Below are positions 14,056 to 22,567 of a stretch of 64,000 bases of DNA, piece by piece. The DNA lies in assembly GCF_000686045.1 (NCBI RefSeq), contig NZ_JMLV01000011.1, positions 83,618 to 147,617 of the forward strand, written 5' to 3'. A program made the position numbers and the translations under genes. The stretch's first letter is position 1, and each line of letters starts with the position of its first letter. Source of the stretch: Fodinicurvata fenggangensis DSM 21160. GTDB taxonomy: Bacteria > Pseudomonadota > Alphaproteobacteria > Kiloniellales > DSM-21159. The notes beneath the pieces were generated by a model. The model did not search any database. It had not been told where the DNA came from and saw only the letters and a program-made list of their open reading frames with translations.

Positions 14056-16158
14056 TCACTCAGCCTGCTCCAGAGGCAGGTACGCGAAACGGCCACGGAT
14101 CATCCCGGTCCCCTCGATCTGGGACTGCTCGGTAATATCGACCTCGAAGCTGCCGAACAGCTTGCCAGCGCGTCGCTCGAGCTCACCCTGCGCAAGGATC
14201 GGGTTATCCGCGAAACTTGCCTTTACGGGCTGTTCGGGACCGGCCTGGAACGGGCCATCTGCCTGGTCTTCCGGGAATCGCAGCAAAAGTTGCGGCCCCC
14301 ACCTGCCAAGCTGGACTCGCAATTCGCCCTCGGCGATTTCAGCCTTGCCGGGGCTGAGTATCTGGGCCGCGGGCCGCTCCATGGCCTCGGCCATCTCGGC
14401 AAAGGACCCCGTCACCTCGCTCACGACCACCTCGGGCGCATAGCTGTAGGGGATATCACGGAACCTGCCCGACAGCTCGATCGTGTTCTCCGGTGTGTCC
14501 GAGGACGCAAGCGTCATCGCGAAACGGCCGCTCATCGCCTCGCGATCGAACCGCGTCAATTCCAGCGTCCCGCCTTCAACGGAATGATAGCTATCGGGCC
14601 GCTCGGCACTGGGTGCTGCGTCGATAGGACTAAGCCAGAGATTGGCTCTCAGGGCGTCATCCGCAAAGCCGCCCTGAATGGCTCGCTCGCCTTCTTCCAA
14701 GCCTGCCGGCAGGTTGAACGACAGGGAGGCGTGTACAGGTTGGTCCTTCCATGTGGCCGTGCCTTCCAGCCTGAGTTGCCAGGGGCCTTCTGCATTCAGG
14801 CCCGATGCCGTATAACGCGAACGGTTACAGGGGGCATCGGCACGCTGCGGCGCCACGGTCCCGGTGGCCTGGCCCTCCAGGGTCATGTCATAGGCGGCGG
14901 GCGCCAACTCCCCCTCTTCCGTCGTGGCCGACAGGGGCGTAGCCCCCGGTTCGGGGCGACAATCCGTGGAATCAATCACGACCTTTCCCGTGCGGTCCAG
15001 ATAGACCAGCTTGGCCTTGGGATAACGCTGCACACCCGGCGGCGTGGCCGACAGGCCGCGGGGATCCTGCTTGTTCGGCCAGGACAACGCGAGCGGCTTG
15101 CCACAGACATTCCCGCCCCTGGCCACCACCAGGGGCAACAGGCCATGCCGATAGCGCGGCATACGCTCGGTATCGCAGATGGAAAGGCGGCTGTTGCGCT
15201 CTGGATCGACGGCCACCTGCCCTTCGGGGTCGATCCAGACAACACGCTGGGGCGCACGCTCCGGCTTCACGGCAGCGCGCCCTTCATGAAAGGACGCAAC
15301 CTCATCAAAGGCGCGTGTCGTGCCGTCCGACTCGGCCAGTTCGCGCAGGACCCAGTCCTTCTTGTTCATGTAGCCCGTTTCCCTGTCCAGGGTCACAGCA
15401 GCCAATCCGTCCGAATAGGATGCGGCCTTGCCGAGAATGAACTTGCGCGGCAGGACCGGGCTGCCTTGGGTATCGATGAAAGCCCAGTTCTCGGGCGAAC
15501 GGGCTGCCGGCGCCCGGCCACCGGAAAAGTCCCCGCCATCGACAAATTCCGGCGGTATCACCACCTGACCTTCCGAATTGATCCAGCCCACCCGGGATTT
15601 GCCGTCATCCGTCTCGGGGGCAATGCGCACCCAGGCCATGCCTTCCGAAAAGGAGCCCAGGTCCGTCACCTGGTATTCTTCCAGGCCGGGCGGATCCCAA
15701 CGTTCACCATCCAGGTCGAGATAGTGGGGCTGCCCATCCTGAGGTGTCGCGGCAGAGCAGCCCTCGCTGTAGGGCTTGAAGGGCGAGAGGTGATAGTCGG
15801 CGCCGTCAATGCTCACACGGTCCGCATCACGCGCGCCGGGCTCGGCAATATAGCTGCCCGAGCGATCGATAATGCCCCAGCCATCCTCCGTCTCGACGGC
15901 AGCGCGCCCTTGCGAGAAGGGCCGCACCTGGCGCCATTGGGGCGCAATCTGCCATTGGCCCTCGCGATCGACATAGCCCCAGCTATCCTCCAGGAGCAAG
16001 GGATAGAGCGCCGCCCCTTCTTCCGCCTGGGCCGCCTCCATCGAAGGACCGCAGCCCTGGGCAAGGGCCGGTGAAATCAGGAACAGACTGGTGACAAGAA
16101 TGGCGCCGGACAGAACCTGACCGCGCGCCCTGGAAAGCATTACAGGCACCGTCATCAC
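14056..16158 (-). CDS. Exported WG-repeat protein (700 aa)
   Basis: It starts at GTG 16158 or the ATG one codon later; both overlap the upstream VWA stop. After a signal peptide (SGAILVTSLFLISPALA) the N-terminal half is a run of WG repeats: SWGYVDREGQW.I.PQW, GWGIIDRSG, VGWINSEGQVVIPPEF, NWAFIDTQGSPVLP and others. The C-terminal half is unrelated, beta-rich and unrecognised. WG repeats (KWG/'WG containing repeat') form beta-propeller-like binding surfaces without known enzyme activity. It is the second gene of the operon and a paralogue of the protein at 40486, most similar over the repeats. A paired role with the VWA protein is inferred from their shared order at both loci. Confidence 0.82.
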   Translation of the reverse strand: MMTVPVMLSRARGQVLSGAILVTSLFLISPALAQGCGPSMEAAQAEEGAALYPLLLEDSWGYVDREGQWQIAPQWRQVRPFSQGRAAVETEDGWGIIDRSGSYIAEPGARDADRVSIDGADYHLSPFKPYSEGCSAATPQDGQPHYLDLDGERWDPPGLEEYQVTDLGSFSEGMAWVRIAPETDDGKSRVGWINSEGQVVIPPEFVDGGDFSGGRAPAARSPENWAFIDTQGSPVLPRKFILGKAASYSDGLAAVTLDRETGYMNKKDWVLRELAESDGTTRAFDEVASFHEGRAAVKPERAPQRVVWIDPEGQVAVDPERNSRLSICDTERMPRYRHGLLPLVVARGGNVCGKPLALSWPNKQDPRGLSATPPGVQRYPKAKLVYLDRTGKVVIDSTDCRPEPGATPLSATTEEGELAPAAYDMTLEGQATGTVAPQRADAPCNRSRYTASGLNAEGPWQLRLEGTATWKDQPVHASLSFNLPAGLEEGERAIQGGFADDALRANLWLSPIDAAPSAERPDSYHSVEGGTLELTRFDREAMSGRFAMTLASSDTPENTIELSGRFRDIPYSYAPEVVVSEVTGSFAEMAEAMERPAAQILSPGKAEIAEGELRVQLGRWGPQLLLRFPEDQADGPFQAGPEQPVKASFADNPILAQGELERRAGKLFGSFEVDITEQSQIEGTGMIRGRFAYLPLEQAE

Positions 16159-17495
16159 TCCACCTCCGAAATCTCGATGCGGTTAAATTCGGTGATCGTC
16201 TGCTCCGAGCCCCATGTTCCCGAGAACAGCGCTGGATCTCCCATGCTGCGCAGAACGGTGACCGGGTCCGTCTCGACGGTCTCCGGGCCGTCTGTCTGCA
16301 GAGTCCAGCCGTTCATGCTCAGGCGCGCCTGATATTCGCGGCCGCGCTTGGAGAGCGTCAGTTCGGCCCCCTTCTCTTCGAAATCCTTCAGGATCTGTGC
16401 GAGATCATAACCGCGCACGTCTCCGGCAATCTCGACAGCCTGCTTGGTCTCATTGCCGTTCGAGACCGCAAGCAGCTGCAGGTGCATGTCGTCGTTGGAG
16501 TTGCCCTGTCGGTAGAGGCGCGCAATCACGAAGTTCTCGACATCCGCATAGCGACCCACTTCTATGACCGCCTTGCGGCCACCCAGTGTTTTCACTTCAC
16601 CCATCTGCGAGGTGAAGCTTGCGGTTATGTCCCAGTCCCCCTCGGGCAGCTCGACATCCGTCCAGCGGAATATGTTGGGCTGCTCCTCGGTGCCGATTGC
16701 CCCTGACTGCACCGTCATGGTCATCAAGGCGCCGTCCTCGAGGATGAAGCCCGTGGGTTCCGGATGGTCGATCGACCAGGCGTCGCCCAGCTCGCTGCGC
16801 TCGAACTCATCGACCCTGAGGGGCTCGGCAGGCTGGTTTTCCGTGGTGTCCTCGCTGACTTCCTGCAGGGCGCCCGTCAGGCTTTCCGCATCCGTGGCGG
16901 GCAGGTAGCGCCCCCCCGTGGTTTCGGCCAGGCAGGCGAGTTGGCCATCGGCATCCTCCACGTCGAAACCGATGACATGCGCCGTCATCTGCGTGTTGCC
17001 CTTGGCAAGCTTGTCGCCGAGCGCACAGAGGTCGGCGCCGCAGGTTTCCAGCCCATCGGTCACCACGATGATCGAGGACGGCAGGTCCTGCCCGGACAGG
17101 GCCTCCACCGAAGCCTCAACCGAAGCGCCGATCATGGTCTTGCCCAGCGGCGTCACCCCCTCGATGGCCTTGTCAAAACTTGCCCGGTCCAAGACTCCGG
17201 GAGTCACAAGCGTCTCGATATCCGAGCAATCCCCTTCCGTCCTGTGCCCATAGGCGATCAGTCCGAGTCCGCGGCGATCCGGCCAGTCATTGAGCATCCT
17301 GCCTATGGCATCCCGGGCAATCTCGATCTTGGCCACCCCATCGATCTGCCCCCACATGCTGCCGGATCCGTCCAGAACCAGCATGGTCTGCGAGTCAATC
17401 TCCTGTGCCTGTGCCTGTGCCTGTGCCTCTGACTCGGGCACCGCCGCAAGCAGAAGCGGGACCGCCAGGACTGCGCACAAATTCCGTTTTGCCAT
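16155..17495 (-). CDS. Exported VWA-domain protein with concanavalin-like C-terminus
   Basis: This 446-aa protein has a signal peptide ending in a short (AQ)n tract. The von Willebrand A domain has MIDAS residues DGSGS (Asp42, Ser44, Ser46), the later Thr in LGKTMIG, and Asp in VVTDGLETC, so metal-dependent ligand binding should be possible. From about residue 235 (FERSELGDAWSI) the sequence resembles concanavalin/LamG-like beta-sandwich domains. DGSGSMWGQIDGVAKIEIAR is shared almost word for word with the VWA protein at 37840. GGGGGA lies just before the ATG. It is the first gene of the operon, and each following gene overlaps the one before by about 4 bp, implying strict co-translation. Confidence 0.85.
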   Translation of the reverse strand: MAKRNLCAVLAVPLLLAAVPESEAQAQAQAQEIDSQTMLVLDGSGSMWGQIDGVAKIEIARDAIGRMLNDWPDRRGLGLIAYGHRTEGDCSDIETLVTPGVLDRASFDKAIEGVTPLGKTMIGASVEASVEALSGQDLPSSIIVVTDGLETCGADLCALGDKLAKGNTQMTAHVIGFDVEDADGQLACLAETTGGRYLPATDAESLTGALQEVSEDTTENQPAEPLRVDEFERSELGDAWSIDHPEPTGFILEDGALMTMTVQSGAIGTEEQPNIFRWTDVELPEGDWDITASFTSQMGEVKTLGGRKAVIEVGRYADVENFVIARLYRQGNSNDDMHLQLLAVSNGNETKQAVEIAGDVRGYDLAQILKDFEEKGAELTLSKRGREYQARLSMNGWTLQTDGPETVETDPVTVLRSMGDPALFSGTWGSEQTITEFNRIEISEVE

Positions 17496-17750
17496 AAGTC
17501 CCCCTGTTCCGTTCCTTTCCGTCTTGTCTCAAGGTTCGTCACTGGTTCCTAATGGACAGGACGCTCCCCAAGCCTAACAACACAGTTTCCGGAGGGACCC
17601 GTTTATTTAGAGGGGATGGGAATGAATCGGCAACATTCGCAGTCGCGACACCGACCTGGATCGCCTGAACCGGCGCAGGCGACAGCTAAACGGCCCATTT
17701 CCAGAACGGCTTCGCACCTGCCGGCATGCGTCATGTCATCGGCATGACGG
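17496..17750. other. Upstream region of the VWA operon; no gene seen
   Basis: This gap must hold the promoter of the minus-strand VWA operon. CAGGGGGACTT is its ribosome site. I see no convincing -10/-35 pair. From about 17690 the plus strand starts to code for the damaged LuxR-type protein described next. Confidence 0.3.
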
Positions 17751-18182
17751 CCCGCCTGGCGGTCGGCGGAGGCCATCTTCGCCGAACCGGACTCGCCCGG
17801 GTTCATCAATGCTCGGACAGAGGCCCTCCTCGGGCTCCTCATGCCGGCCTTCGAAGCAGGATTCCAGGCAATCGACCGCAGGAAAATGCACCAGGCTCGG
17901 CTGCGGCAGCTCATAGAGACCTCTTCCTTGCCCCAGCTCTCGATCCAGAAGACCCGCACGGAACGGGTGGCTTACATGCTGGCCGAGATCTTCGGCCTGA
18001 CTCTGCGGCAACAGGAGGTCAGTGCCCTGCTACTGGCCAGACATACGACGGCTTCCATCTCCAGGACACTCGGCGTGAACTACAATACCGCCCGTAGGCA
18101 TTGCGAAGCGATTCTGCAGAAATGCGCGATCAGGCGTCGCGAACAACGGGCCATTCTGGCGCACGAGAACGTCCGCGGCTGA
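17751..18182 (+). pseudogene. LuxR-type HTH regulator, apparently truncated
   Basis: The C-terminal part is a LuxR/GerE-like helix-turn-helix: LTLRQQEVSALLLARHTTASISRTLGVNYNTARRHCEAILQK. The first in-frame ATG (17841) would give 113 aa. Homology-like sequence (RSAEAIFAEPDSPGFINARTEALLGLL) continues upstream of it to an in-frame TGA near 17745, with no start codon in between. Upstream residues in the same frame also look protein-like, so a nonsense mutation in a longer regulator is likely. If translated from 17841 it would be a free DNA-binding domain. It lies just upstream of, and divergent from, the VWA operon. Confidence 0.5.
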
Positions 18183-18232
18183 AAGCTTTCCCACAGTTTG
18201 TCCTGGAAAAACGTCCCCTTTCACAAAGGCTG

Positions 18233-19141
18233 TCAGCTCCTGAAGGGTCCTTTCAGGCGCCGCAGCGGCAGGTTCACCAGCGCAACCCCGACAAGGACCA
18301 CGGCGAAGCCGCCCAGGTCGCTCAACAGGATGCTGTCGCCGAAGGCCAGCCAGGCCATGACCATGGTCACCGGCGGGCCGAAGTAGAACAGGCTGGCCAC
18401 ACGCGTGGCGTCCAGGCGGTCGATCAGGATCCACATCAGGCCATAGGCCGCCAGCGAGACCGCAACCACCATCCAGGCCAGCGTGCCGATCAGCGGCAGG
18501 GTCCAGTCTGTCTCAAGCCCCTCCAGCAGAACCGCCGGAATGGCCAGGGCAATCATGGTGGCCAGGGACTGCCAGAAAAGTTCCAGGTCCAGCGGCGGCG
18601 GCCGTTGGGCCATGACCTGCCGGCGCTTGATCAGGCTGGCGATCGTGATCGCCACCACGGACACGAACGGCAGCAGGTAGCCGATCAGCGAGACATCGTC
18701 CACACGCAGCCGCGCGCTCACGGCAAGGACGACCCCGGCAAAGCCGACCGCCAGGCCGATCCACTGCCGGGGACTGGTCACCTCCCCCGTGACGGGACCG
18801 GACAGGGCGCCGGTCATCAGGGGCTGCAGGGCCACCACCAGGGCCACGATGCCGGCCGGCACGCCCTCGGCAATCGCCAGCAGGGCGAAGCTGAGCCAGA
18901 CGCCATGGGACAGGATGCCAATCATGCTGGTCATGGCGGCCTGACGCGGGGGCAACGACAGGCTGCTTCCGCGCAGCTTGAGGATGACCAGCAGCAGCAG
19001 GGTCAGGGCCCCATAGCGCCAGAAGAACAGGGTGAAGGTCTCCGCATAGGGCAGCCCGGCCTCGGCCCCGATGAAGCCCGAGTTCCACAACAGGACAAAG
19101 GCCACGATCAGCAGCAGAACCGGCAATGACTGAAGTTTCAC
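18233..19141 (-). CDS. EamA/DMT-family transporter
   Basis: This transporter of about 302 aa has ten hydrophobic segments in two EamA repeats (LWNSGFIGAEAGLPYAETFTL, PAGIVALVVALQPL, then TRVASLFYFGPPVTMVMAW). I prefer the GTG at 19141 with GGAAAAG upstream over the TTG at 19180. It lies about 90 bases behind the TRAP large-subunit gene on the same strand, so it may be a distal member of the hut-TRAP transcript, exporting an overflow product. The substrate is unknown. It is only distantly similar to the EamA protein at 8305. Confidence 0.88.
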   Translation of the reverse strand: MKLQSLPVLLLIVAFVLLWNSGFIGAEAGLPYAETFTLFFWRYGALTLLLLVILKLRGSSLSLPPRQAAMTSMIGILSHGVWLSFALLAIAEGVPAGIVALVVALQPLMTGALSGPVTGEVTSPRQWIGLAVGFAGVVLAVSARLRVDDVSLIGYLLPFVSVVAITIASLIKRRQVMAQRPPPLDLELFWQSLATMIALAIPAVLLEGLETDWTLPLIGTLAWMVVAVSLAAYGLMWILIDRLDATRVASLFYFGPPVTMVMAWLAFGDSILLSDLGGFAVVLVGVALVNLPLRRLKGPFRS

Positions 19142-19231
19142 TTGAATCTTTTCCGTAGTCGGCGGTGTGGACAGGCGCAAAACCTAGGTCCATCACCGAA
19201 GAAGCACAAGACTCCCCCGCTAATTCCACCT

Positions 19232-20782
19232 TCAGTAGAGAAGTGACGGCAGCCAGGTGGCGATGGCCTGGAAGTTCCAGATAATGATGACCGCAACGAT
19301 CTGAAGCCCGATGAAGGGTATCACGCCGCGATAGATCTGTTCCGTCTTCACCTCGGGCGGTGCGGCACCGCGGAAATAGAACAGCGAGAAGCCGAAGGGC
19401 GGCGTCAGGAACGAGGTCTGCAGGTTGATGGCGATAAGCACGGACAGCCAGATCGGATCATGGCCCAGCAGGATCAGCGGCGGTGCCAGCAGGGGCAGCA
19501 GGATCACGCTGATCTCGACGAAATCCAGGAAGAAGCCCAGTACGAAGACCAAGGCCATGGCGAAGACCAGGGCTCCGGTCGCACCCCCCGGCATGGCGGT
19601 CAGGATGGCCTCGATCGTCTTGTCGCCGCCCAGGCCAACGAAGACCAGCGCGAAGACGGAGGCCGTCAGGATGGTGGCGAAGATCATGGAGGTGACCACC
19701 ATGGTGGAGGTCAATACGGGCTTCAGGATCTGTTCGCGCAGGGCCTGGCGCACGGCAGCCAGGATCGCGAGGCCCCCACCCAGCAGCAAGGCGCCATAGA
19801 AAATGCCCTGCAGCAGTTCCAGCGTCCCGGTGTCCGAGCGCTGCAGGCGCACCGGGGCCGTACCGGCGGCAATGGCCAACACCAGGAAGCAGAGCGCCCC
19901 CAGCGCAATCAGGCGGGCCGGCCCGCCCAGCCGGTACCCGGCCAGCATCAGCGCTCCCACCGCGCCGACGGAGGCCGCCTCCGTGGCGGTGGCCACCCCG
20001 CCCAGGACCGAGCCCAGCACCGCAATGATCAGGAGGATCGGCGGCACCACGGCCAGCAGGGTATCCTTCGCCGTGGGGCGCGCGACCTTCTCCTTCAGGG
20101 CGGGCGCGTCGTTGGGCAACAGCCAGGCCCGCACCAGGAGGTAGATGATGTAGAGGCCCACCATCAGGAGACCGGGCAGCAGGGCGGCCGCGAATATCTG
20201 GCCCACGGACAGGGTGCTGACCGAGAACTTGCCCTCGGCATACTGGGCCTGCTGGTAGGCGTTGGACATCACGTCCGCCAGGATGATCAGCAGGGTGGAA
20301 GGCGGGATGATCTGCCCCAGGGTGCCGGCCGTGCAGATGATGCCCGAGGCCAGCTTGGGGTCGTAGCCGTTGCGCAGCATGGTTGGCAGCGCAATCAGGC
20401 CCATGGCCACCACCGTGGCGCCGACGATCCCGGTCGAGGCCGCCAGCAGGGCGCCTACGATCACGACGGAAACGCCCAGCCCCCCGCGCAGGGGCCCGAA
20501 CAGGCGGCCCATCTTCTCAAGCAGATCCTCGGCAATGTGGCTCTTCTCAAGCACAACGCCCATGAAGACGAACAGGGGAATGGCGATCAGCGTGGTGTTG
20601 GTCAGCACGCCGAAGACGCGCTGGCCCAGCGCGCCCAGCAAGCCACTGTCGAAAGCGCCCGTGGCAACGCCGATACCGGCGAAGATGACGGCGACGCCGG
20701 CAATGGTCAGGGCCACCGGATAGCCCAGCAGGATCGCGCCGATCATGGCCGCGAACATCAGGATGTCGAGAGGAAGGGTCAC
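19232..20782 (-). CDS. TRAP transporter large permease (DctM type)
   Basis: This protein of about 516 aa is a DctM-type TRAP membrane subunit, the ion-driven channel part. It has 12 or more hydrophobic segments, and typical segments are AIPLFVFMGVVLEKSHIAEDLLEKMG, TAGTLGQIIPPSTLLIILAD and LQTSFLTPPFGFSLFYFRG. The length includes an extra hydrophobic insert (about 280-350) seen in the longer DctM subgroup. The start is GTG 20782, which overlaps the DctQ stop as GTGA; an upstream frame start at 20845 would overlap dctQ heavily. It is the third TRAP gene behind the hut genes. Confidence 0.92.
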   Translation of the reverse strand: MTLPLDILMFAAMIGAILLGYPVALTIAGVAVIFAGIGVATGAFDSGLLGALGQRVFGVLTNTTLIAIPLFVFMGVVLEKSHIAEDLLEKMGRLFGPLRGGLGVSVVIVGALLAASTGIVGATVVAMGLIALPTMLRNGYDPKLASGIICTAGTLGQIIPPSTLLIILADVMSNAYQQAQYAEGKFSVSTLSVGQIFAAALLPGLLMVGLYIIYLLVRAWLLPNDAPALKEKVARPTAKDTLLAVVPPILLIIAVLGSVLGGVATATEAASVGAVGALMLAGYRLGGPARLIALGALCFLVLAIAAGTAPVRLQRSDTGTLELLQGIFYGALLLGGGLAILAAVRQALREQILKPVLTSTMVVTSMIFATILTASVFALVFVGLGGDKTIEAILTAMPGGATGALVFAMALVFVLGFFLDFVEISVILLPLLAPPLILLGHDPIWLSVLIAINLQTSFLTPPFGFSLFYFRGAAPPEVKTEQIYRGVIPFIGLQIVAVIIIWNFQAIATWLPSLLY

Positions 20783-21303
20783 GAAAGCGCCCTCGGTTCT
20801 TTCACGGGCAGCGCGCGCAGACGCAACCAGTCTCGCAGCACGCAAGCGATGCCCTGGATCATCAGCAGGATACAGAACGCGGGGATCAGGGATTTCAAGA
20901 GGAACGAGGCAGGAATGCCACCCACCGAGATCGGACCCTCGAGTGTCGCCCAGGAGCGCGTGACGGACGGCCAGGAATAGGCCAGCAGGACCAGCATCGC
21001 CGGGAACAGCAGGCAGACATGGCCAATCAGGTCGATCAGCGCGCGTCCGCGCGCAGAGGCGTTGGAATAGAAGATATCGACGCGGACATGGCGGTCCACC
21101 AACAGGGTATAGCCCGCGCCCAGCATGAACAGGGTGGCGTGAAGATAGAGAACGCTTTCATCCAGGAAGATGAAGCTGACACCGAAGACATAGCGCAGCA
21201 CCACGATGAAGAACTGCAGCAGCACCATGAACAGCGCAAGCCAGCGCACCAGGGCGCCGACCCCCCGGTTGATCCCATCGCAGGCTGCCATCACTGCATT
21301 CAT
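20779..21303 (-). CDS. TRAP transporter small permease (DctQ type)
   Basis: This small subunit of about 174 aa has four membrane segments (LVRWLALFMVLLQFFIVVLRYVFG, then LYLHATLFMLGAGYTLL, HVCLLFPAMLVLLAYSW and SLIPAFCILLMIQGIACVL). The ATG at 21303 has GGGGG about 12 bases upstream; a GTG at 21327 is less likely. It partners the DctM subunit, whose start overlaps its stop. Confidence 0.9.
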   Translation of the reverse strand: MNAVMAACDGINRGVGALVRWLALFMVLLQFFIVVLRYVFGVSFIFLDESVLYLHATLFMLGAGYTLLVDRHVRVDIFYSNASARGRALIDLIGHVCLLFPAMLVLLAYSWPSVTRSWATLEGPISVGGIPASFLLKSLIPAFCILLMIQGIACVLRDWLRLRALPVKEPRALS

Positions 21304-21392
21304 GCAATCACTACCCCCGGCATGCACTCATTGTCCCCGGAAACGGCGGCGGCGCCGAAGCGCCGCCGCCCGGGTTCCCCGTGACAGCTTCG

Positions 21393-22484
21393 TCAGTAGT
21401 TGTAGTCCAGCGCACGGGCGTTCAGCTGTCCGCCATCGGCATAGACCATGTACTCGCTGATCAGGTCACGATAGGCAAGGAAGCTTTCCGTGATGCGACG
21501 GGTCAGTTCGTCACTGTCCTCGCGCATATCGGCCATCACCTCGCCGGCCGCATTGCCCATCTCGACCAGGACCTCGTCCGGCAGCTTGCGCACCTTCACG
21601 TCATGCTCGTTGACCAGCTGGCGCAGGGCCTCGGCATGGCGGGTGGAGTATTCCGTCCAGACCGGATTGTAGAGGCTCTGGCAGGCATAGGTCACAGCCT
21701 GCTTCAGGTCGTCGGGCAGCTCGTTGTAGACTTCCAGGTTCACGGCGCATTCCTCGGCCGAGGAGGGTTCGCCGACACCCGGCCAGTAGTAGTTCTGGGC
21801 AATCTGGTGGAAGCCCAGCGCGCTGTCGGTCCAGGGACCGATGAACTCTCCGGCGTCCAGGGCACCCGATTCCAGGGCCTGGAACATGTCACCGCCCCCC
21901 ATGGCCTGGGGGGACATACCCAGCTTGGAGGCCATCTCGGACGCCAGTCCGGTGGTGCGGAAACGCAGGCCACGCAGGTCGTCCACGCTGTTGATCTCCT
22001 CGCGGAACCAACCCGCCCACTGCGGGCCGGAGTTACCACAAAGGAAGGGCTTCAGGTCAAACTGGGCATAGACCTCGTCATAGAGCTCCTGTCCGCCGCC
22101 ATAGTGCAGCCAGCCCAGCTGCTCATCGGCGCGCAGGCCGAAGGGCTGGGAACCGAACAGCAGGATGCCCTTGTTCTTGGAACCCCAATAGGACGGCACG
22201 GCATGATAGAGATCGGCCGTGCCCTCGCCCACGGCGTCGAACACGCCGTTGCCGGGCACGATTTCGCCGGCGGCATAGAGCTCGACCTCGATGCGCCCGC
22301 CGGACAGGGCGGTGATGCGGTCGGCCAGCATCTGTGCGGCCACGCCCGGTCCCGGCAGGTTCTTCGGCCAGGCGGTCACCATGCGCCAGCGGCGCACGTC
22401 GTTCTGGGCGATGGCCGGTGCGGCAAGGGTGCTGGTGGCTGCGACACCGCCGGCGGCGGTGGCCAGGAATTGACGTCTTTTCAT
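21393..22484 (-). CDS. TRAP transporter substrate-binding protein (DctP/TakP-like)
   Basis: This protein of about 363 aa has a Tat-type signal (KRRQFLATAAGGVAA). A periplasmic TRAP binding domain follows: MVTAWPKNLPGPGVAAQMLADRI, then the FRTTGLASEMASKLGMSPQAMGGGDMFQALESG helix whose Arg normally salt-bridges a carboxylate ligand. The sequence resembles the TakP group that binds 2-oxo acids and other carboxylates. The start at 22484 follows GGGAGAACC. It sits only about 85 bases behind hutU on the same strand, so its ligand is likely tied to histidine catabolism (histidine, urocanate or an imidazole carboxylate), but this is inference. Confidence 0.88.
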   Translation of the reverse strand: MKRRQFLATAAGGVAATSTLAAPAIAQNDVRRWRMVTAWPKNLPGPGVAAQMLADRITALSGGRIEVELYAAGEIVPGNGVFDAVGEGTADLYHAVPSYWGSKNKGILLFGSQPFGLRADEQLGWLHYGGGQELYDEVYAQFDLKPFLCGNSGPQWAGWFREEINSVDDLRGLRFRTTGLASEMASKLGMSPQAMGGGDMFQALESGALDAGEFIGPWTDSALGFHQIAQNYYWPGVGEPSSAEECAVNLEVYNELPDDLKQAVTYACQSLYNPVWTEYSTRHAEALRQLVNEHDVKVRKLPDEVLVEMGNAAGEVMADMREDSDELTRRITESFLAYRDLISEYMVYADGGQLNARALDYNY

Positions 22485-22567
22485 TTCTGGTTCTCCCATT
22501 GGTTTGATGACGTGAAGTGCTCGGTGGGCATTCCCTCTGGACCTTTTTTCTCCCGAACTCCCTCTGT

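Noticed and set aside
14290..16074. 594-aa plus-strand open frame
   Set aside because: Shadow of the WG-repeat gene; the sequence lacks any domain pattern.
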